Shown one piece after another: positions 1 through 13,884 of a DNA stretch of 64,000 bases (its first letter is position 1; the number at the start of each line of letters is the position of its first letter). Below the pieces are notes generated by a model. That model was given only the letters and a program-made list of their open reading frames with translations. It made no database searches and was not told the origin of the DNA. The DNA lies in the NCBI RefSeq assembly GCF_002234675.1, contig NC_019876.2, forward strand, positions 14,878,829 through 14,942,828, in the 5' to 3' direction. Made by a program: the position numbers and the translations under genes. Source of the stretch: Oryzias latipes (Eukaryota > Chordata > Actinopteri > Beloniformes > Adrianichthyidae).

Positions 1-1496
1 ACGGTCTGGGCTTTTATGGTGATCTGGACTTTGTCTAGGATTGTCAGAAACCTTTGAGACGAACTATCATTTTGTGTGAAGGACTAGAAGAAATCTTCTG
101 CATGGAGGTTTACTGGAAAAATATGAGAAGACATTCAGCGCCAGGTCTGCACAGAGATTTGGGATAAATATTTGCTGTGCACATGGGCAGAGTGTACAGT
201 CTGGCCTCAGCCAGACGCGAAACGACCTGCCCACACAAACGGACCCTCCACACTGTCACTGGTTGTCTGTCTGTGCACAAACCCACGTCCAAGCGCACTC
301 CAGGTTATTCCTCTCGAACAAGAAGTGGTTCCACACTTCACAAAACTACAAGTTCAAAGAGTTTTCCCCCTGACTGGAGCCAAGTGCTGCTTTTGGGTAA
401 ATTATTGGCTTTCTTTCTAGAATATTTCAGTTAGAATTGGATGTTGTAAACAGTGTTGAAAACGTGTGCTATAATTTGACGCTATAAAAATAAAACAGAG
501 TTGAATTGCATCAAAACCAGTCGAAACCACAGCAGCAATGGGCGGGAGAAGTATTTCTATTAATAATTGCACAATTTATCATCAGACCAGAGCAGAGCCC
601 GGGCGCTGTCATGTGAATGCACACTGAGGCTCTGTGAAACACACATCGGTTTGGTTTTCTAAATACACGTGACAGGATCTGTAAATGCTATCCAGATTCC
701 CCACCGTCAGCCCCACCTGACATTTTGGAGAACCAAAAGTTGCCTGTTTGGCCTCCTTAAAGGGGCAAATGGGGGAATGCTTATTTGTATTTGCTTTATT
801 TGTTATTTTCCAATGAAATAGCCTCACTCTTTGGCTTTAGTTGTATCAAAAGCCTATTTAACATGAATAAAAGACTGCATTTCCAACCTAAACCCAAAAT
901 TAGCTTAGGGCTAACGCATTTGAGCAAACATTCAACATGCTAACTTTTGAAAACAAATGTACATATTTTTGTTAACCGTAATTATCGAGCAATATTCGCA
1001 AAGGCAATAAAAAATCTTGGCTGGATTTTAAAAAAAAAACAAGGTAAAAAGTTATATGAAATGCAGCTATAGTTAGCATTAGCATGAAAGGATTTAATGT
1101 GTTTTTTATAGGTAGAAAAAGTTTGAGAGTAAAACCAAATTTCGAAAATGAAATGTCTTTTTTTTGTCAAAAATGCTTAGTTGTGATTTGACAGTTCTCG
1201 TATTTTGTGTGCTTTTAATTTGACATGACCTTTCACCTATTTAGTTCAAAGTGTTTTTTTGTTGTTGTTTTTTGGTGAATAGTCTTCTTTTGGCCGAATG
1301 AACAAGCTAATTTAAACTCTAGCGCAGACTTAAACGTCAATTTTGATGCACCTAACATCAAGCAGGGGTCTTCGTTTTACTTTCAAGAGAACCCTGGTAT
1401 GGTTTGTTTACTACAGTGTGAGTGTAAACAGATATACACATATAGGAAGTGCAAAAAAAAAGAGCAGCTTCCAAACTACATCCATGGACAATAAGC
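1..1496. other. No gene seen
   Basis: AT-rich non-coding DNA. Overlapping short frames at 172-434 have no recognisable protein character. Confidence 0.6.
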
Positions 1497-2204
1497 TATG
1501 GGTCCCAAACCCCTGGGCCGTGGACCCGTCTCATTCCGTCGTTCCAATTATTTATAACTTCTAATCAAATATCGAAGGACATTTTTATTTTTTGGAAAAC
1601 TCCTGAATTCTCCCCAACACATCCGACTCATTCTTGACGCATGTCAAGTCGCTCAGTCACGTGTTAAAATCCATCTGCTGCTTTCTTAAGTTTCTTTTCA
1701 CAGAACCAGTGAGGAAACAGAAGAGCCTATGACATTAAGATAAAATAAAGATGCAGTTAAGACAAAAACCCAGAAATCTTTACTCCAGACTTGAACTTGA
1801 ACCACAGACCATTGTAATAATGCATAACATTCTGCAGACGACTGTCGAATGCTACAAGGATGCTGCTAACATAGTTACTTAAATGGTGAATTCATATTTA
1901 TATTTAGAAAATACCAATTATAATTTTTCTTTTTTTTGTATTTATCCGTCGCACCCTAAAAGTCGGACGAGGCTTAAGTTGGTGCTGATGTACTTAGCTT
2001 CTACTTTGACAGTCATGGTTTACAGTAAAACCTGCAACACATTTGAACCAGCTGCAGATATTCCACAGAGGAGGATGATGATGAACTTTACCCTCAAAAG
2101 TTACGGAAAGCTAGAGGCTAAAAAAAACCAAATTCTTGTACAGGTTAGTCGTTAAACTATTACATAAAACCGGTCCGTGGCCTGAAAAAGGTTGGAGACC
2201 ACTG
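1497..2204. mobile_element. Probable non-autonomous hAT-like element
   Basis: The left end reads ctatgggtcccaaacc and continues with gggccgtggacc. The right end is ggtccgtggcctgaaaaagg, then ttggagaccactg. The two are imperfect inverted repeats of a common fish hAT-type terminus. Target duplications are not clear. The interior has no transposase. A truncated relative is at 51556-51625. Confidence 0.45.
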
Positions 2205-3330
2205 CCATAAAAACATATTATCCGTCACGATCATCATGTACGTTTTTTTTATTAATTCGTGCAAAAAGTTTATTGACAAAAGTAAACATTTTTCAGAACT
2301 TTCCTCTTTGGATCACAAGTTTCTACTAGCCTGAAAAGATCTCTGGCACTAGTAGTTAGCAAAACAAAGGAATTCTGCTTCTGGCTGAATGTTGTCATTC
2401 TGCTGCAGTGAGGCAAAGAAAAAAAGGCAAATGTTTCAACAACAGCTATGCCACTCAGCTGTCTCCTTTTCCGATGGGGAAACGGCTTCTTGTGTTACGC
2501 CTCACCCGTCGGAGCGTTGAAGCTGGAGCAGACTGGCCTTCTGGGAAAGCCATTTACACAGAAGTCAATACCCCCCACCTGCTTATCTTATCACCGCATA
2601 CATCACCACACTCAAAATGCCACCTCCGTGCATGTGTTGGTGTGCGCTGTGCTGGCGGGAAGCAGCCGAACTGGTAAATGCGACACCACGTGAAGTCTAG
2701 AAAAATCACGGATTTGAATTGGCAAACATTGGTAGCATCTGAGGGCGTGTGGGAGGGACATGAATGAGATAACGTTCCCAAAAAAAACCCATAGAGTCTC
2801 GTTGGCTCGAGCTTTGTGTGTGTTTTGTTCTGGGACAGGATGTCCTATGTCAGCTTTCATCAAAGTTGCTTGCATGTGTTGCACAAAGTTGCCCGCAAGA
2901 AGCTTATCTCTACCTTAACACATATATTCTTCCTGGATGTGAATTTGGCTCTTTAAACCTCAGCCTGCTTGAAGAAAAAGCATTTTGAAACATTTGCTGT
3001 GTGGACAGAAGATCAGAGGTAGTTTTGTTTTTTTACCAGTTTTATTCAGAAGTAAAGCTGCATTCCACTTGGACGTTGTGTGAGTCAGAAAGTTTAACTT
3101 TAAAAGACAAATTACGCTCACAAAGAAATCTTCTTTAGGATACAACTGATGGCTTTGTTTGCAAAACTCCCTTATCATTCATATTGTAGACCGATAAAGT
3201 AAATAGTTACTTTTAAAAAGGAGGGGAAAAAAGTATAATTCACATGAATCTTCATGTAAACACAATACATTTGTGTCCGAAACATTTTTAAAGCATCAAG
3301 CCCAACTTCTATGTGTAAGAAGCTTAAATC
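2205..3330. other. No gene seen
   Basis: Unique-looking non-coding DNA up to the SINE target site. Several overlapping short frames at 2400-2890 occur on both strands, and none is convincing. Confidence 0.6.
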
Positions 3331-3601
3331 CTATATAAAACACCTTCATGTTGTTGTAGTTTCCCTTTCGGCTTTTCCCATCAGGGGTCGCCACAGCGAA
3401 CAAGTCGCATGGTAAACTTGGCAATGTTTTACGCCGGATGCCCTTCCTGACGCAACCCTCTCAAAGCAACCGGGCTTGGGACCAGCACAGAAGTAGAGAA
3501 GGGAACAGGGAGCAGCCCGGAGTCGAACCCTGGGTTCACGGACGGAAGGCGCCGCAAACCAGCACGAGCTAAACCGGCTCCCTATATAAAACACCTTCAT
3601 G
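3331..3601 (-). mobile_element. tRNA-derived SINE with 20-bp target site duplications
   Basis: The copies of ctatataaaacaccttcatg at 3331-3350 and 3582-3601 are identical and bracket the element. On the minus strand the head reads gggagccggtttagctcgtg, and a perfect polymerase III B box GGTTCGACTCC follows. The tail ends in actacaacaa. The body holds the well-known fish segment cgccggatgcccttcctgac in reverse (on the plus strand as printed). The intact duplications show a young insertion. Confidence 0.85.
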
Positions 3602-6600
3602 TGAACAACCTAAAAATGTTAGATTAGCATTACTGGAATAAACTCATAGGTGGCCTATTGTTCAGATTTGGGCTATGCCTATTTCTTTCTGGAATATTCC
3701 ATTATCGGAACTCTTATTTTAGGACTCTGTACTAGTACTCATTTCTCCCAAATATGCTCCATTGCAATTTATTGTCCCAAAAATACAGTAGGCTACGGTA
3801 TATGTTGATTTCCCCTTTATGATACTTTTTTTGGCTGCTGCGACTTAGTGTCCGAAAAATATGGCATTCTAGGAAACCTGAGGAACAAGAATATTTTGTT
3901 TTCTGCAAATCATTTAAAGATGTAATCAGGAAGATTGCTTTATCGGGAAATTGCTCCTAATTCAGAATATAGTTTGACTGTAAGCTTTCTGGCATGTAGA
4001 TGATGGTAATATTACCTTTAACTATTTTTTTGGTAATACTTAACATGTAATTAGTTTGAAAACATTTAGGACATTTGTAAATGCAAGAACTGAATATTTT
4101 AAGGAGAAATAATAATGTAGATAATAATGTTTTCTCAAAAAGACAAAGGTTTAAATGCAGAGGAGTACAATATTTCCCTGTCATATCAGGAAAAATATGT
4201 TCTTATTTAAAGAATGTGCTTTCGCAGACTGGCTGATCTAAAAATACTCTGATGTGAAGCTGCTCTTTGATCTGAGGGCGTTAAAAAAACTTTTGATTTT
4301 GTTCTTTTCCATCTGACTTTACAATGCTGCTCTGCCTCTTTCTGTCCCCACACATTCCTCTGTGAATGTATCACACCCTGACAGGCACCCGTTTCTCTGT
4401 CCACACATGGCAACAACCATGTTATACCTTCAAACACCATCCACTCCATAGTTACATCTGTTATTGAAACAGTGGAAATAGTCAGACCCTTAAATCTTTC
4501 TTTTTTTTCTTTTTTTACGAGTTCTTCATGTACTTTTTGATGCTCAAACCCTACAGACTTCATACCACATATGAACTTCTATCGCACATTCCTTCCTGAA
4601 TAGATGCCTGGCCGCAACGCTATTGTAGCTGCCGAAAGCATGATTGACTGTGGGTGTGAAAAAAAGAAAAAAAGTATATATGACACCTTTTCCAACATCA
4701 AACAATGTCCTATGCAAAGACTCAGGTCTATGCATATTTACAGCAGCTATACACTGCTTTCCACAGATGTGTGAAAACTTTTGTATGTATATATATATAT
4801 GTGTTAGTTTAAAACATTTATATGAGTGTTCATAGACCCATATATATGGGTAAATAAGTAGTTTTTATCCTGAACACTCATATATATGTTTTAAACTAAC
4901 ATTGTTGTGAGCAAAACTCATCCAAGTTACCATAATTGATACCAATTGTATCTTATATAGTTTTTGCGGATTTTATCAAAGAGTTTAAAAAAACATCTTA
5001 ATTCCCCCTAAAAATTGTAATATTAGATCATTTATTTGATGTAGTGGTCTTTACGGGGTTAAAAAATTAAAAAAAAAACTTTCAAACTTAAGAAATAGTT
5101 TTACTTTATAGGTCTAAAACAGTGTCTCGATTTTTTGATATACATTTGTCCCCCCTCCCCCTCCTGTAGTTTCGAAGCCCACCTTTTTGTTCGTGGAGCT
5201 TTAATCCGGGAAATAAAGGGACATTCTCCCTAAATGTAACCAGCTCTGTCATTGGTTTAAACCGCCTTCCATATGTTGTGATGAGACCAATGTCCAGTGG
5301 TTTGTTTGTTTAGAAAAACAGTTGCAGTTTTTTTCCGCCAGTGTCTGTTATCTCATACTGTTGCAACTCATTTGACTGGGTTATCTGAATTTGTTATCTA
5401 ACTAAGTAGGCAATTTCACACAACTTTGAACTCTCGGCTGAACCACACATGTCCTGAAAAGAGTCGCACATCTCTACTGAAGGGTGCTCGTTCTTATCAT
5501 TTTAAGAACTCGTCTTATAATTTGAGTTTTGATCAAGGAATTTCCATAACATTTATTGCTGGCTTTAGTAGAAAACGTCTATAAAAGTGAACTTTGGTTT
5601 TACTTTTATTCTACGAACCAGAATACATTTTGTCAGCTCTCACTTTGTGTGTTTGGAAAAATATTTGCTCAAATGCAAAAAATTGATAGTTGCGCACATA
5701 AAAAAGGCATTTCACTGTTTCGTCTTTGTAAACTTGTTATTCGCCCAAATTAAACACAGTGTTTTTAATTGTTTTGCTACCAAATAGGACACTTTCACAC
5801 TGGACTTTTTGGTCCAGTATGCATCATTTTGCATGTGCGATACCCCATCAAGTTAGCTTGAAAACAGGATATTGTGCATCCTATAGTCTGACACCATTTG
5901 GACATTTACAATCATTTCAGCTAACAGGGCCACATACAGACAGACAGACATTTTCTCAAAGCACCGTGTACCTCTCGAAATCATTTTGCCATCAGTAACC
6001 ACAATCAGAATTATTTAAGGCTTTAAATGCACCTTATAGTATGAAACGTGTTTGTTTGTTTGTTTTTTGCCTCTTTTTAATTCTTTGCTTTGACTTAGAA
6101 GGTACAAATGCCAATTTCTTAAGAATTCAGTGCTTGGCCTGTGCTTGTTCAAGTGTTTACTCCTGATGCAATCATTTATGATTTCGAAATAAGACAGACC
6201 AAAACAGACAAATAAAGGCTGCATAAATGTCAGCAAAACTAAAAGATGATGTGCTGTGGGGATTCAGATAATGGCATTGCCAGGAACTGCAGCCGTTGTG
6301 AAACTCTGCTAAGGGGTTCATTTCCAAATCTTTACACCCACTTTTAAAGTGTTGGACACTCCGATCATTTAAAGGCGCGTCGTGTTAACCATATCTAAAG
6401 AGGTGTTTTAATGACCTCACTAGTGCGGTGAAGTGGAGTCTGTGCTCCCAGGGGAAAACATATCTTAATAACTGACAGACTGTCCGGCGTCACTGGAAGA
6501 AATTAAATGAGGTGACACAGGAGCCAGTTTTCTTTCTCCAGCTGTCTTGTTGCTGGACCTCGGCTCATGTTGCGCTGTTGTACCTCTTACCCACATGCCT

Positions 6601-7144
6601 GCTTGCAAGAGAGATGATTTAGTGGATTCAACTCATGTAAAAATGCTGGAGGATTTCAAAAACTGGCCTGAAAACTTGCTGTTAGGAAAGATAATAAAAA
6701 TATTTTCCTGTAGCTTCATGACTTTTTCTTTACTCCCTGGAAAATTGTGGTTGACTGGTAGGCATAATATTTATGTATAGGATCAATATAATAATGGATA
6801 TCTAAAAATTACCAATCTTAACCAATTTCTTCTCTAGCCTTTTGTATTAGGGTTTGAAAACTGCCTTTCTGGTTTTTGAAAATCTATTAAGATATTTCAT
6901 ATTTTTTGGCAAATTTCTGATATAGTTTTGTCTTTTTCTTCTAAGGTTTTCAAATTGTGACAGTATTTTAATCATGTTTCTATGTGGCTTTTGCTAATTT
7001 ATTGTCTCCTAAATCCCTTTCACACCCTGACAGGCTGATTTATAAGATAAATTTGCAAAACTGCAGGTGAAGCATGTAAATTTTTTCCGTCCTCTTTTTT
7101 TTTTTTTTTAAGTTCCTCTACTATGGTCAATTTTAGGATTTGTC
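3602..7144. other. No gene seen; inverted repeat at 4803-4900
   Basis: AT-rich DNA with a relic of the 'cggac-taagtcgc' repeat near 3835-3865 and the 30-bp inverted repeat listed separately. No splice-bounded coding segment was recognised. Confidence 0.55.
4803..4900. repeat. 30-bp inverted repeat, 29/30 identical, 38-bp loop
   Basis: The arms 4803-4832 and 4871-4900 begin gttagtttaaaacat and end atgttttaaactaac. The single mismatch is in the TA-rich part. The loop contains the palindrome acccatatatatgggt. Possible cruciform or foldback MITE. Confidence 0.85.
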
Positions 7145-7530
7145 AGAAGTCAGAGCTCTGTCTCCCCCTCTGGTCAGCAGTGGGAACTGTCTCCAGAGTT
7201 TGCACTTCATCTCCTAGCAACCCCAGCACACAGGCTCTAGATGCCAAACACCCGACTTTCATTTGCAATCACTCACAGTATACTTGAGCACTGCACTGAG
7301 CCTCACTCAGTGCGAAGTATTTTTTGTGCCACTATGGTCTAGCCGGACCTGAGCTTCTGATTTCCTGACCCTGTTTGGTCTCTGACTCTGCCTGCCCCGA
7401 CTCTCATCTGGATCCTGACTATTCTCAGTGTTTCTCTGATGCTGTCATGGTTGTTATTGACCCCTGCCTGCCTGCCTGATCATGATTTAGCTTTATGGAC
7501 TTTTACTTTGCTAATAAACCCCCTCACTAC
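7145..7530 (+). repeat. Possible LTR-type 3' end fragment
   Basis: A C/T-rich run of short words (cctgcctgcctgcctgatca, cctgaccctgtttggtctct) leads to gctaataaaccccctcac. This resembles the pyrimidine-rich R-U5 side of fish gypsy-type LTRs. No partner LTR or primer site was found, so this is tentative. Confidence 0.3.
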
Positions 7531-9947
7531 ACTCTTTATGAACTTTTCACAGACAGACATAACATTTTTGCTTTTCTCTCTTTTTTTTAAAGTCTCAAAG
7601 TTCAAACCATAGAAAAAAAAGTTATTAATATAAAATGTAAACAAAAAAGCAGATTGTGACTGAAGATCTACAGTATATAGATTTGGCAAACTCAACGCAT
7701 TCTGTACAGGAGACATGGAACGGAGAAGGAGATTGACGAGGTCATTGGCCAGTCAGGATGCAGAACACAGTGCGTTGTTTAAAAAATAAAAATTTGAAAT
7801 GAAAAAAATCTACAAAACAGCAAGACCACAAAAGGTGAATCGTGATATAACTAGTGACTTTGATGACTAAAGAAAAGCTTAACCGTCCATTCTTTTATAA
7901 ATGAGTTTCTGCAACATTTTGTGCTCCTGGTGGTTAAACAGTAAGTTGGTGCCAGTGTTCGGCAGCAGAGTCGCCATCAGTATGAATGTGTGTGTGAATG
8001 GAACTGTGACTGGAAAGCGCTTTGGGCCGTAAGCGTCCTTTCCCATTTATTTACATTATTTTTCACCTTCACTTTGTTTGATAGAGTTGGAAGCACCACT
8101 AAACTTTCTGTAGGACACTCAAAACTTTCCTCAATTAGGAAATGGTGTAGGTTTTTTTTGGTGAATGGTTATGCTCCCTGAAATACAGCTTTACTATAGC
8201 TGTTGGCATCAACATTTATTGATCAGCCTCACTATAAATTAAGTTTTTTTTTTCTTTGTTTTTCCTTCAGGTTTTTTGTATTATGCATTTGAAAAATGTT
8301 CTTACTTTCTATTTTGTTTTTTCCTTTTCTTGGGGATTGGATTTTACCAAATGGTAAGTGATCACAATCTTCACTCTAGATTTATTTTCAGACCACATTT
8401 TGTTCTAGGAGATAATAATTCTGCATCACTTATCGAATTTGGGATTAAGTGTTGGACGAGTCCTAATTCAATTTTAGCAATCCGCATAGATGTTTCTTTG
8501 CTTAAATCATGCGTCAAAACTTGACCTTCTGAAAAGGATGTTTTTCATCCCGTTTGTTTCAGAAATGTGATTCTGATCACTACATCCGTTATGGTTGAAT
8601 AACTTGTTGATGCTGGAATATAAGGGTCCACGCAGTCATTAACCAATTGGATGCTTTTGTTTATTATCCAAGATTTGGCCAAACTTGAACTTAAGAAACA
8701 TTTATTTGCCAAATTAAAGTCTAAACTTTTTTTTTTTTCGGATTGTTCCAATAAATAATTAATTTTAAATTAAATAAATGACCCAAAACTTGTGACTTGT
8801 ATTTCAAATTAAAAGTCTTACATTTTCCATCATCTTCTACTGTTCCACTGCTTGTTTTTATCCTCTCTTGTATCATTTTTATGGAGCATCTACTCCAGAT
8901 CTGTCCTATGAAATACTATTTAACTCCAAACCCAACTGACCGGTGGACTCAGTGACTCTGTCTTGTGGGAGCTTCGGCGGTATAAAATGACAGACTGACA
9001 CACTCGATTTATGAGCGCAGAACAGGGTGGCTTTCAGTTTTAGGCCCATTGCGACTGAGATGCCGTGTGAACTCTCCTCATAGGACACGCATGAACACAC
9101 TCCAGAGAAACACTACGCGAATAGACGGGAAGCAGCAGAAGCAGATCCTTCGTGGTTGTAATGGCTGTGTGATCGCCAACGGGGAAAAGAAGGAACACAC
9201 GCTGACAGCCGCCTGTCCGGTCATTGTTCCATCGATTTGTTCACAGATGGAGAAACGATGTGCGGAAATGAATGAGTTCTAGAAGGAGGACAGGCGCCCA
9301 GCGAGGGTCCAGACCCAATGGTCTGAGTCACTTTGGGAAAGAAAGAAACTAAAATCAGATTAGACGAGCCAAAAGTGGAAAGATTTAATCGTAACATCTA
9401 ACTCAGAACATTAGATTGGAGCACTATTATAGCTTCTGCGTTATTTTCTCTGTCTGTAGTGGGGAAAAAGCAGTTTTGAGGGGATTGCCATGGTTAAAGC
9501 ATTTCTCCCTTCTGCTGCTTTGTGTTTCTACGGCGACGTTCTCCTGACCGTCTCCTCTGGATGCTCCGCTTGGATGACTTGATGTTTTTGAGCGGCTGAA
9601 GCTGAGCTTCCTTCTGCCGGCTGGCGGCCATCGCCTGTGCCCGGGGAGGACTAAATATAGCTCCCTGCACCAGGACGAAGACAAGCTAGAGAGAATGGGA
9701 GGCGCATAAATATAGAGTACCCCACGCACAATTACAGAGTTGAGCGTTTGCTGGGAAATTTCATGCTCAGGGGCGGGGAACTTATGCTAGGCCTGCTCTG
9801 TTTAGAAGGGTTGTTTTGTGTTCGTTTTGCTTGAAGTACGAAGAGATCCTTTGTTGTTAGTCATCAAATTTTGACAGAGGGCAACCAAGTTTTTGTTTCA
9901 CAGCTTTTAAACTCCTGTTTTCAGCTCAAATTGTTGGAGTTACTGTT
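7531..9947. other. No gene seen
   Basis: Contains a repeat-like phrase at 7985-8025 (tgtgactggaaagcgctttg), common in fish SINE tails. The 100-codon minus frame at 9427-9729 has no recognisable motif. Confidence 0.55.
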
Positions 9948-10150
9948 AAAGTCCCACTCCGATCATCTTTTTGATCCATTTTCAAAGCGTTCCCAGCGGT
10001 CCTTCAATTATCATGATGTTGTTTTTAGTCAAAATCAAAAACCTGTGTTGTTTTCCAGGACCTAGTTTTTGTAGAGCTGCAGGAGTTCATTAGAAATTTT
10101 GTGGACAGAAACGTTGGCACGGAGCAACCCCGCCCCCTTTCCCATCATGC
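9948..10150 (+). repeat. AAAGTCCCACTC-family interspersed repeat
   Basis: aaagtcccactccgatcatc, ttatcatgatgttgttttta and tccaggacctagtttttgta match the copy at 49087-49352. It is non-coding and the class is unknown. Confidence 0.6.
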
Positions 10151-12239
10151 ATTGCTGAGAGAACAGAAAGCATAAATTGATTTAAAATGATCCTGTGTAA
10201 TTTTTTGGTCAGACTTCCATGGTCTCCTAGGTAGTGGGGTTTGTAAAGATTGTAATTCTTTTCAATTGACTATTTTTCTTATATTAATTCTAATGTTTTC
10301 ACTCAGTTTCTGTACAGGTTAAACCACAATGAGCACTTACAGCCTGTTCTGCCTATGCAAGATATGTGAACTTTGATGTCAACATCTTCAAAGAAACTTT
10401 AATTTACAAAATTACAGAAAAGCTTTGGTCAATTTGTCCACCAGAGTTCTATTTTTCATTCATTTAGCTGTTTATGTGTCCTTAAACTTGTCTTCTGTAT
10501 CCAATAAAATGTTACTAAACAACAAATAGTTCCAGTTCACGATTTCAGGTCTGAGGGTGGCTGCAGGCAAAAGCCGCGAGGCGACTGAAGTGTTTACGAC
10601 TAGGAAGTTGGCACTTCTGTCCTAAGCATCAGTGCAATAGGAAACCTGGCAGGAGCATTAAGCCTTAACCCTTTTAATTGAAAGCGGAACATGCAGGGAA
10701 GTTTAAAATGAGTTCCGGTCAGAGCAATTAGACCAAGAGATGTCCTCGAAAAAGGTGAAACAGGTTAATGTTAGTATGCACGGACTGAACTTTATTTTTA
10801 TAGAAAAACAAGTAATTGTTGGTTTGAATTAGAGTTGGAGAATATTGAATCACTGTATTAAAAAACTTTTATATATCAGTTTTTTTAATGTTTTTGCTGT
10901 TAAAGTTATAAACTTACTGAACAAATTTTAATACAAAAAACAAAAACAAAGTGCTGCTTTTAAAGTTTCTCCCTTTAAAAAAGCTGCTTATAACTTATTA
11001 ATACCTAAAACTAGACATGTGATGGGTTTAGTAAATAGAAAATAATTGAGAGTCCTAATGATACATCAAAAAGGGTTTTAGCATAATTACAGTGACACAA
11101 CTGTTAAATAAAGCTAACTTTTTCTTTAATTTTTTTTGTTTATTTTCTTGCAAAGAAACGGCTTTACTATTTTTTAATGTACATGTTTCTAATTTCATTT
11201 GTGAAGGTTCTCCTTTTATTCAGTTTGGCGACTAAAATCGACGTCATTCAGTTAGAGCCGGAAGTAAAACATTTTTTATGGGTGAAGTCAAATTGACTCA
11301 GTCCAGTTCTTATATAGTCAATGCTAAAAAGTATTACATTGGAGGAATACCCTTGAATATATTTGGCATAGCTTTATTGTCCAACCTGTTTTTATTGTAA
11401 CTAGTCCTAAATCCAGTGGCTCTGTTCAACCCAGTTTGTTGGCATCAAAACCGTTTGCAGTAGCTTCCAAAATCAACCTTAAAACAAGAAGATACAGTAG
11501 ATGAGATCTGCATGTGTGAGTGCAAACATTTGACTTTTACTTTTATTATCGTAATGCCTCTGCTCACTGCAAGGCAAGCCCCAAAACATCAAGTCAGGTG
11601 CATTATGGGAGATGACATTTTCTGTGGTTTTGCTCCAGTTTTGACTGTTTGTTGAGGTTTTAGTTGTTGGAGTTGTGTGTTAGGTTTGTTGGGTTTTTTT
11701 TTCAGTTTGTGGTGTTGTGTTGGTTGAAATGTTGTTGCTGCATCCCTACATAAGGACTCTGCGAACACAGTTGATCTGTGTGTCTCACAACCTGCACAAC
11801 AATGATGTATGTTTAGAGTACATTCAACCGTGGTGTTGTTTCATGAAGTTGAAGAGGTTATAAGTATTTTGGCAGTGATTTCCAGCCCTGCTGATATCCA
11901 GATTTGGTTAAAAGTGAAATAATTTATAAAAGTCTTTAATATCCTGGAGCAACAAAAAAGTATTTAAAAAAAATGTTTAAATGACTAGTTTTTAAGTAGT
12001 TTAATGGGTCTCATTAAAGATTGACATTGATATTGGAAAAGCAAGTTTACCTTGCCTTGAGCAGATTCCTACAAACTGATAAAAATGCATTTCTCTCCAA
12101 CTGTTTCTCTCGCAACCAATTTGTGTTTCTCCCGTTGACTGTATGTGAGAACTGGACTGAGTGAGAGTAAGTGTCATCCACAGAAAATGGCTTACTTCTG
12201 GCTCTAACTAAAGTCAATTTAGTTGCCATTGTATAGTGA
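10151..12239. other. No gene seen
   Basis: AT-rich DNA, no recognisable coding or repeat family. Confidence 0.6.
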
Positions 12240-12380
12240 TATGGACATGTTGGAGCTAGACGACATCAGTAAACAGCGATTGGTCCGAGTTGGTCTGTGT
12301 CTACATTTCTATGACAACCACTCTCGCCAATCAGGAGTGAGCTTTTTAGAAGGCCACACCCCTACCACTTAAAAGCGGGC
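12240..12380 (+). repeat. Interspersed repeat shared with 59080-59200
   Basis: gattggtccgagttggtctg and cgccaatcaggagtgagctt resemble gattggtctgagtcaggttt and cggcaatcataagtaagctt in the second copy. Probably a DNA-transposon relic. Confidence 0.5.
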
Positions 12381-13870
12381 TCTGGAGAATTTGTCAATCA
12401 ATGCTTTGAACGTTTGATGCAAGGCCATCTACTTTTACTGAGGCATTTGATTGGTCCGTTTATAACTTGAATAACTTGAACTACAGCAAAACCCGTGTTT
12501 GCATGAACACGTTAAGAAAAGGTAGCAGAGCAAGAATGGTTATTCTGACGAACTTAATGACTGAGTGACGGCTGTTTATTTCTCTATACAAGTCTATAGG
12601 ATTTCTGGGGTTTTTTTGTGGAAACAGCAAGTACTTCCTATTTGAAACTCCAGGGGTAAAGGGGTCACTCAGTCCAGGTGTCATATGTAGTCCATTGTTA
12701 CTCCCAGTCAAGAAAAACAAAACTTAACAGGAAGTCCCGCCTACTCTTGTTGCGCTGGTGATGTTGAAATCTGAATAGCAGTCATTGTGTGCACCCATCT
12801 AACAGTTTCATCACTGACTAGTGCACAGATTTGAGGTTAAATCCATAAACAATCATTACTTTGATCCTGTTGGGTACGTAGTGTTTTCGTTACATTATAA
12901 AGTCTTTTGTGTGGATAAAGATAAGACCAAAGCGATATAAACATATGTTTATGGGCGGCAGTTATCTCATAGACTCTAAAAGAGGTCATCTCAGGGTGTC
13001 ATAGACTTCAGTCAAAACAATTTTTTTATATCAAATCGAAAACGTTATAAAAACAAACATTTGCAATGATACTGACAAAAAAAAACACCGAAAGTTCAAA
13101 CATCAGAACCATCAATGAAGAAAGGTTTTTGCCCAGAAATGCGCAATTTGTAGAGGCTTTAATCCTTTTTAAGAGGGTTTTAAGCCTTTTGTTAATAATA
13201 AACCTACAGATTGAGTGTTTAAAACCTGTTAGGACTTGTAACAAAGAGGTCTGCATCTATAATTTTACCGTTTCACACTGACAACCAGTGATTTAAGTAG
13301 AAGTGCACAGCTGCAGAAGGACAGATGGCTGCACGATACCATGTGATTTGGGACTCCTGCCTCCACACCAGCGCAGGATGAATTATCATCGGCTCCCAAT
13401 CCCCATTAATCCCCATCAACTGTGCAGGAATTGCCAGCACAGACCGTTTAGAGGGAATATTTGCCGCAGCGGTTTGTTGTTAAACGTACCTGTGTGTTCA
13501 AATGCTGGACATGTGACCACACGTTAAGCGTGTGCTATGTTGGCACACACTCTAAAACCCATATTTGTGTGTAAGCCTATAGCAGTGGATACCCTCACTT
13601 TTCTCCTTCCTGCTGGTCCCTTTATTTGTTATCTTCCTGTGTGAATTGGAGTCTTTTTCTGGACACTATTTTATGTTGCTGTTGTCCGTTTCAGGGTTAC
13701 AGTGAGCCAGAACGGATAAGCAGACGCTGATACATTACACAATATTTTAAAATGAAGTTGATAAGGAAGAAGGCATCATATAATCATGTCATAATATTTA
13801 TTTTTTTCCTTCATATCTTTGATATTGTTTATTAACTTCTGCGCCCTCTTCTATGTTCTTGTTCCTCCAG
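12381..13870. other. No gene seen
   Basis: Includes ccaggggtaaaggggtcact near 12650, probably old repeat text, and otherwise unassigned DNA. Confidence 0.55.
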
Positions 13871-13884
13871 AGAGCTGATGTCAG

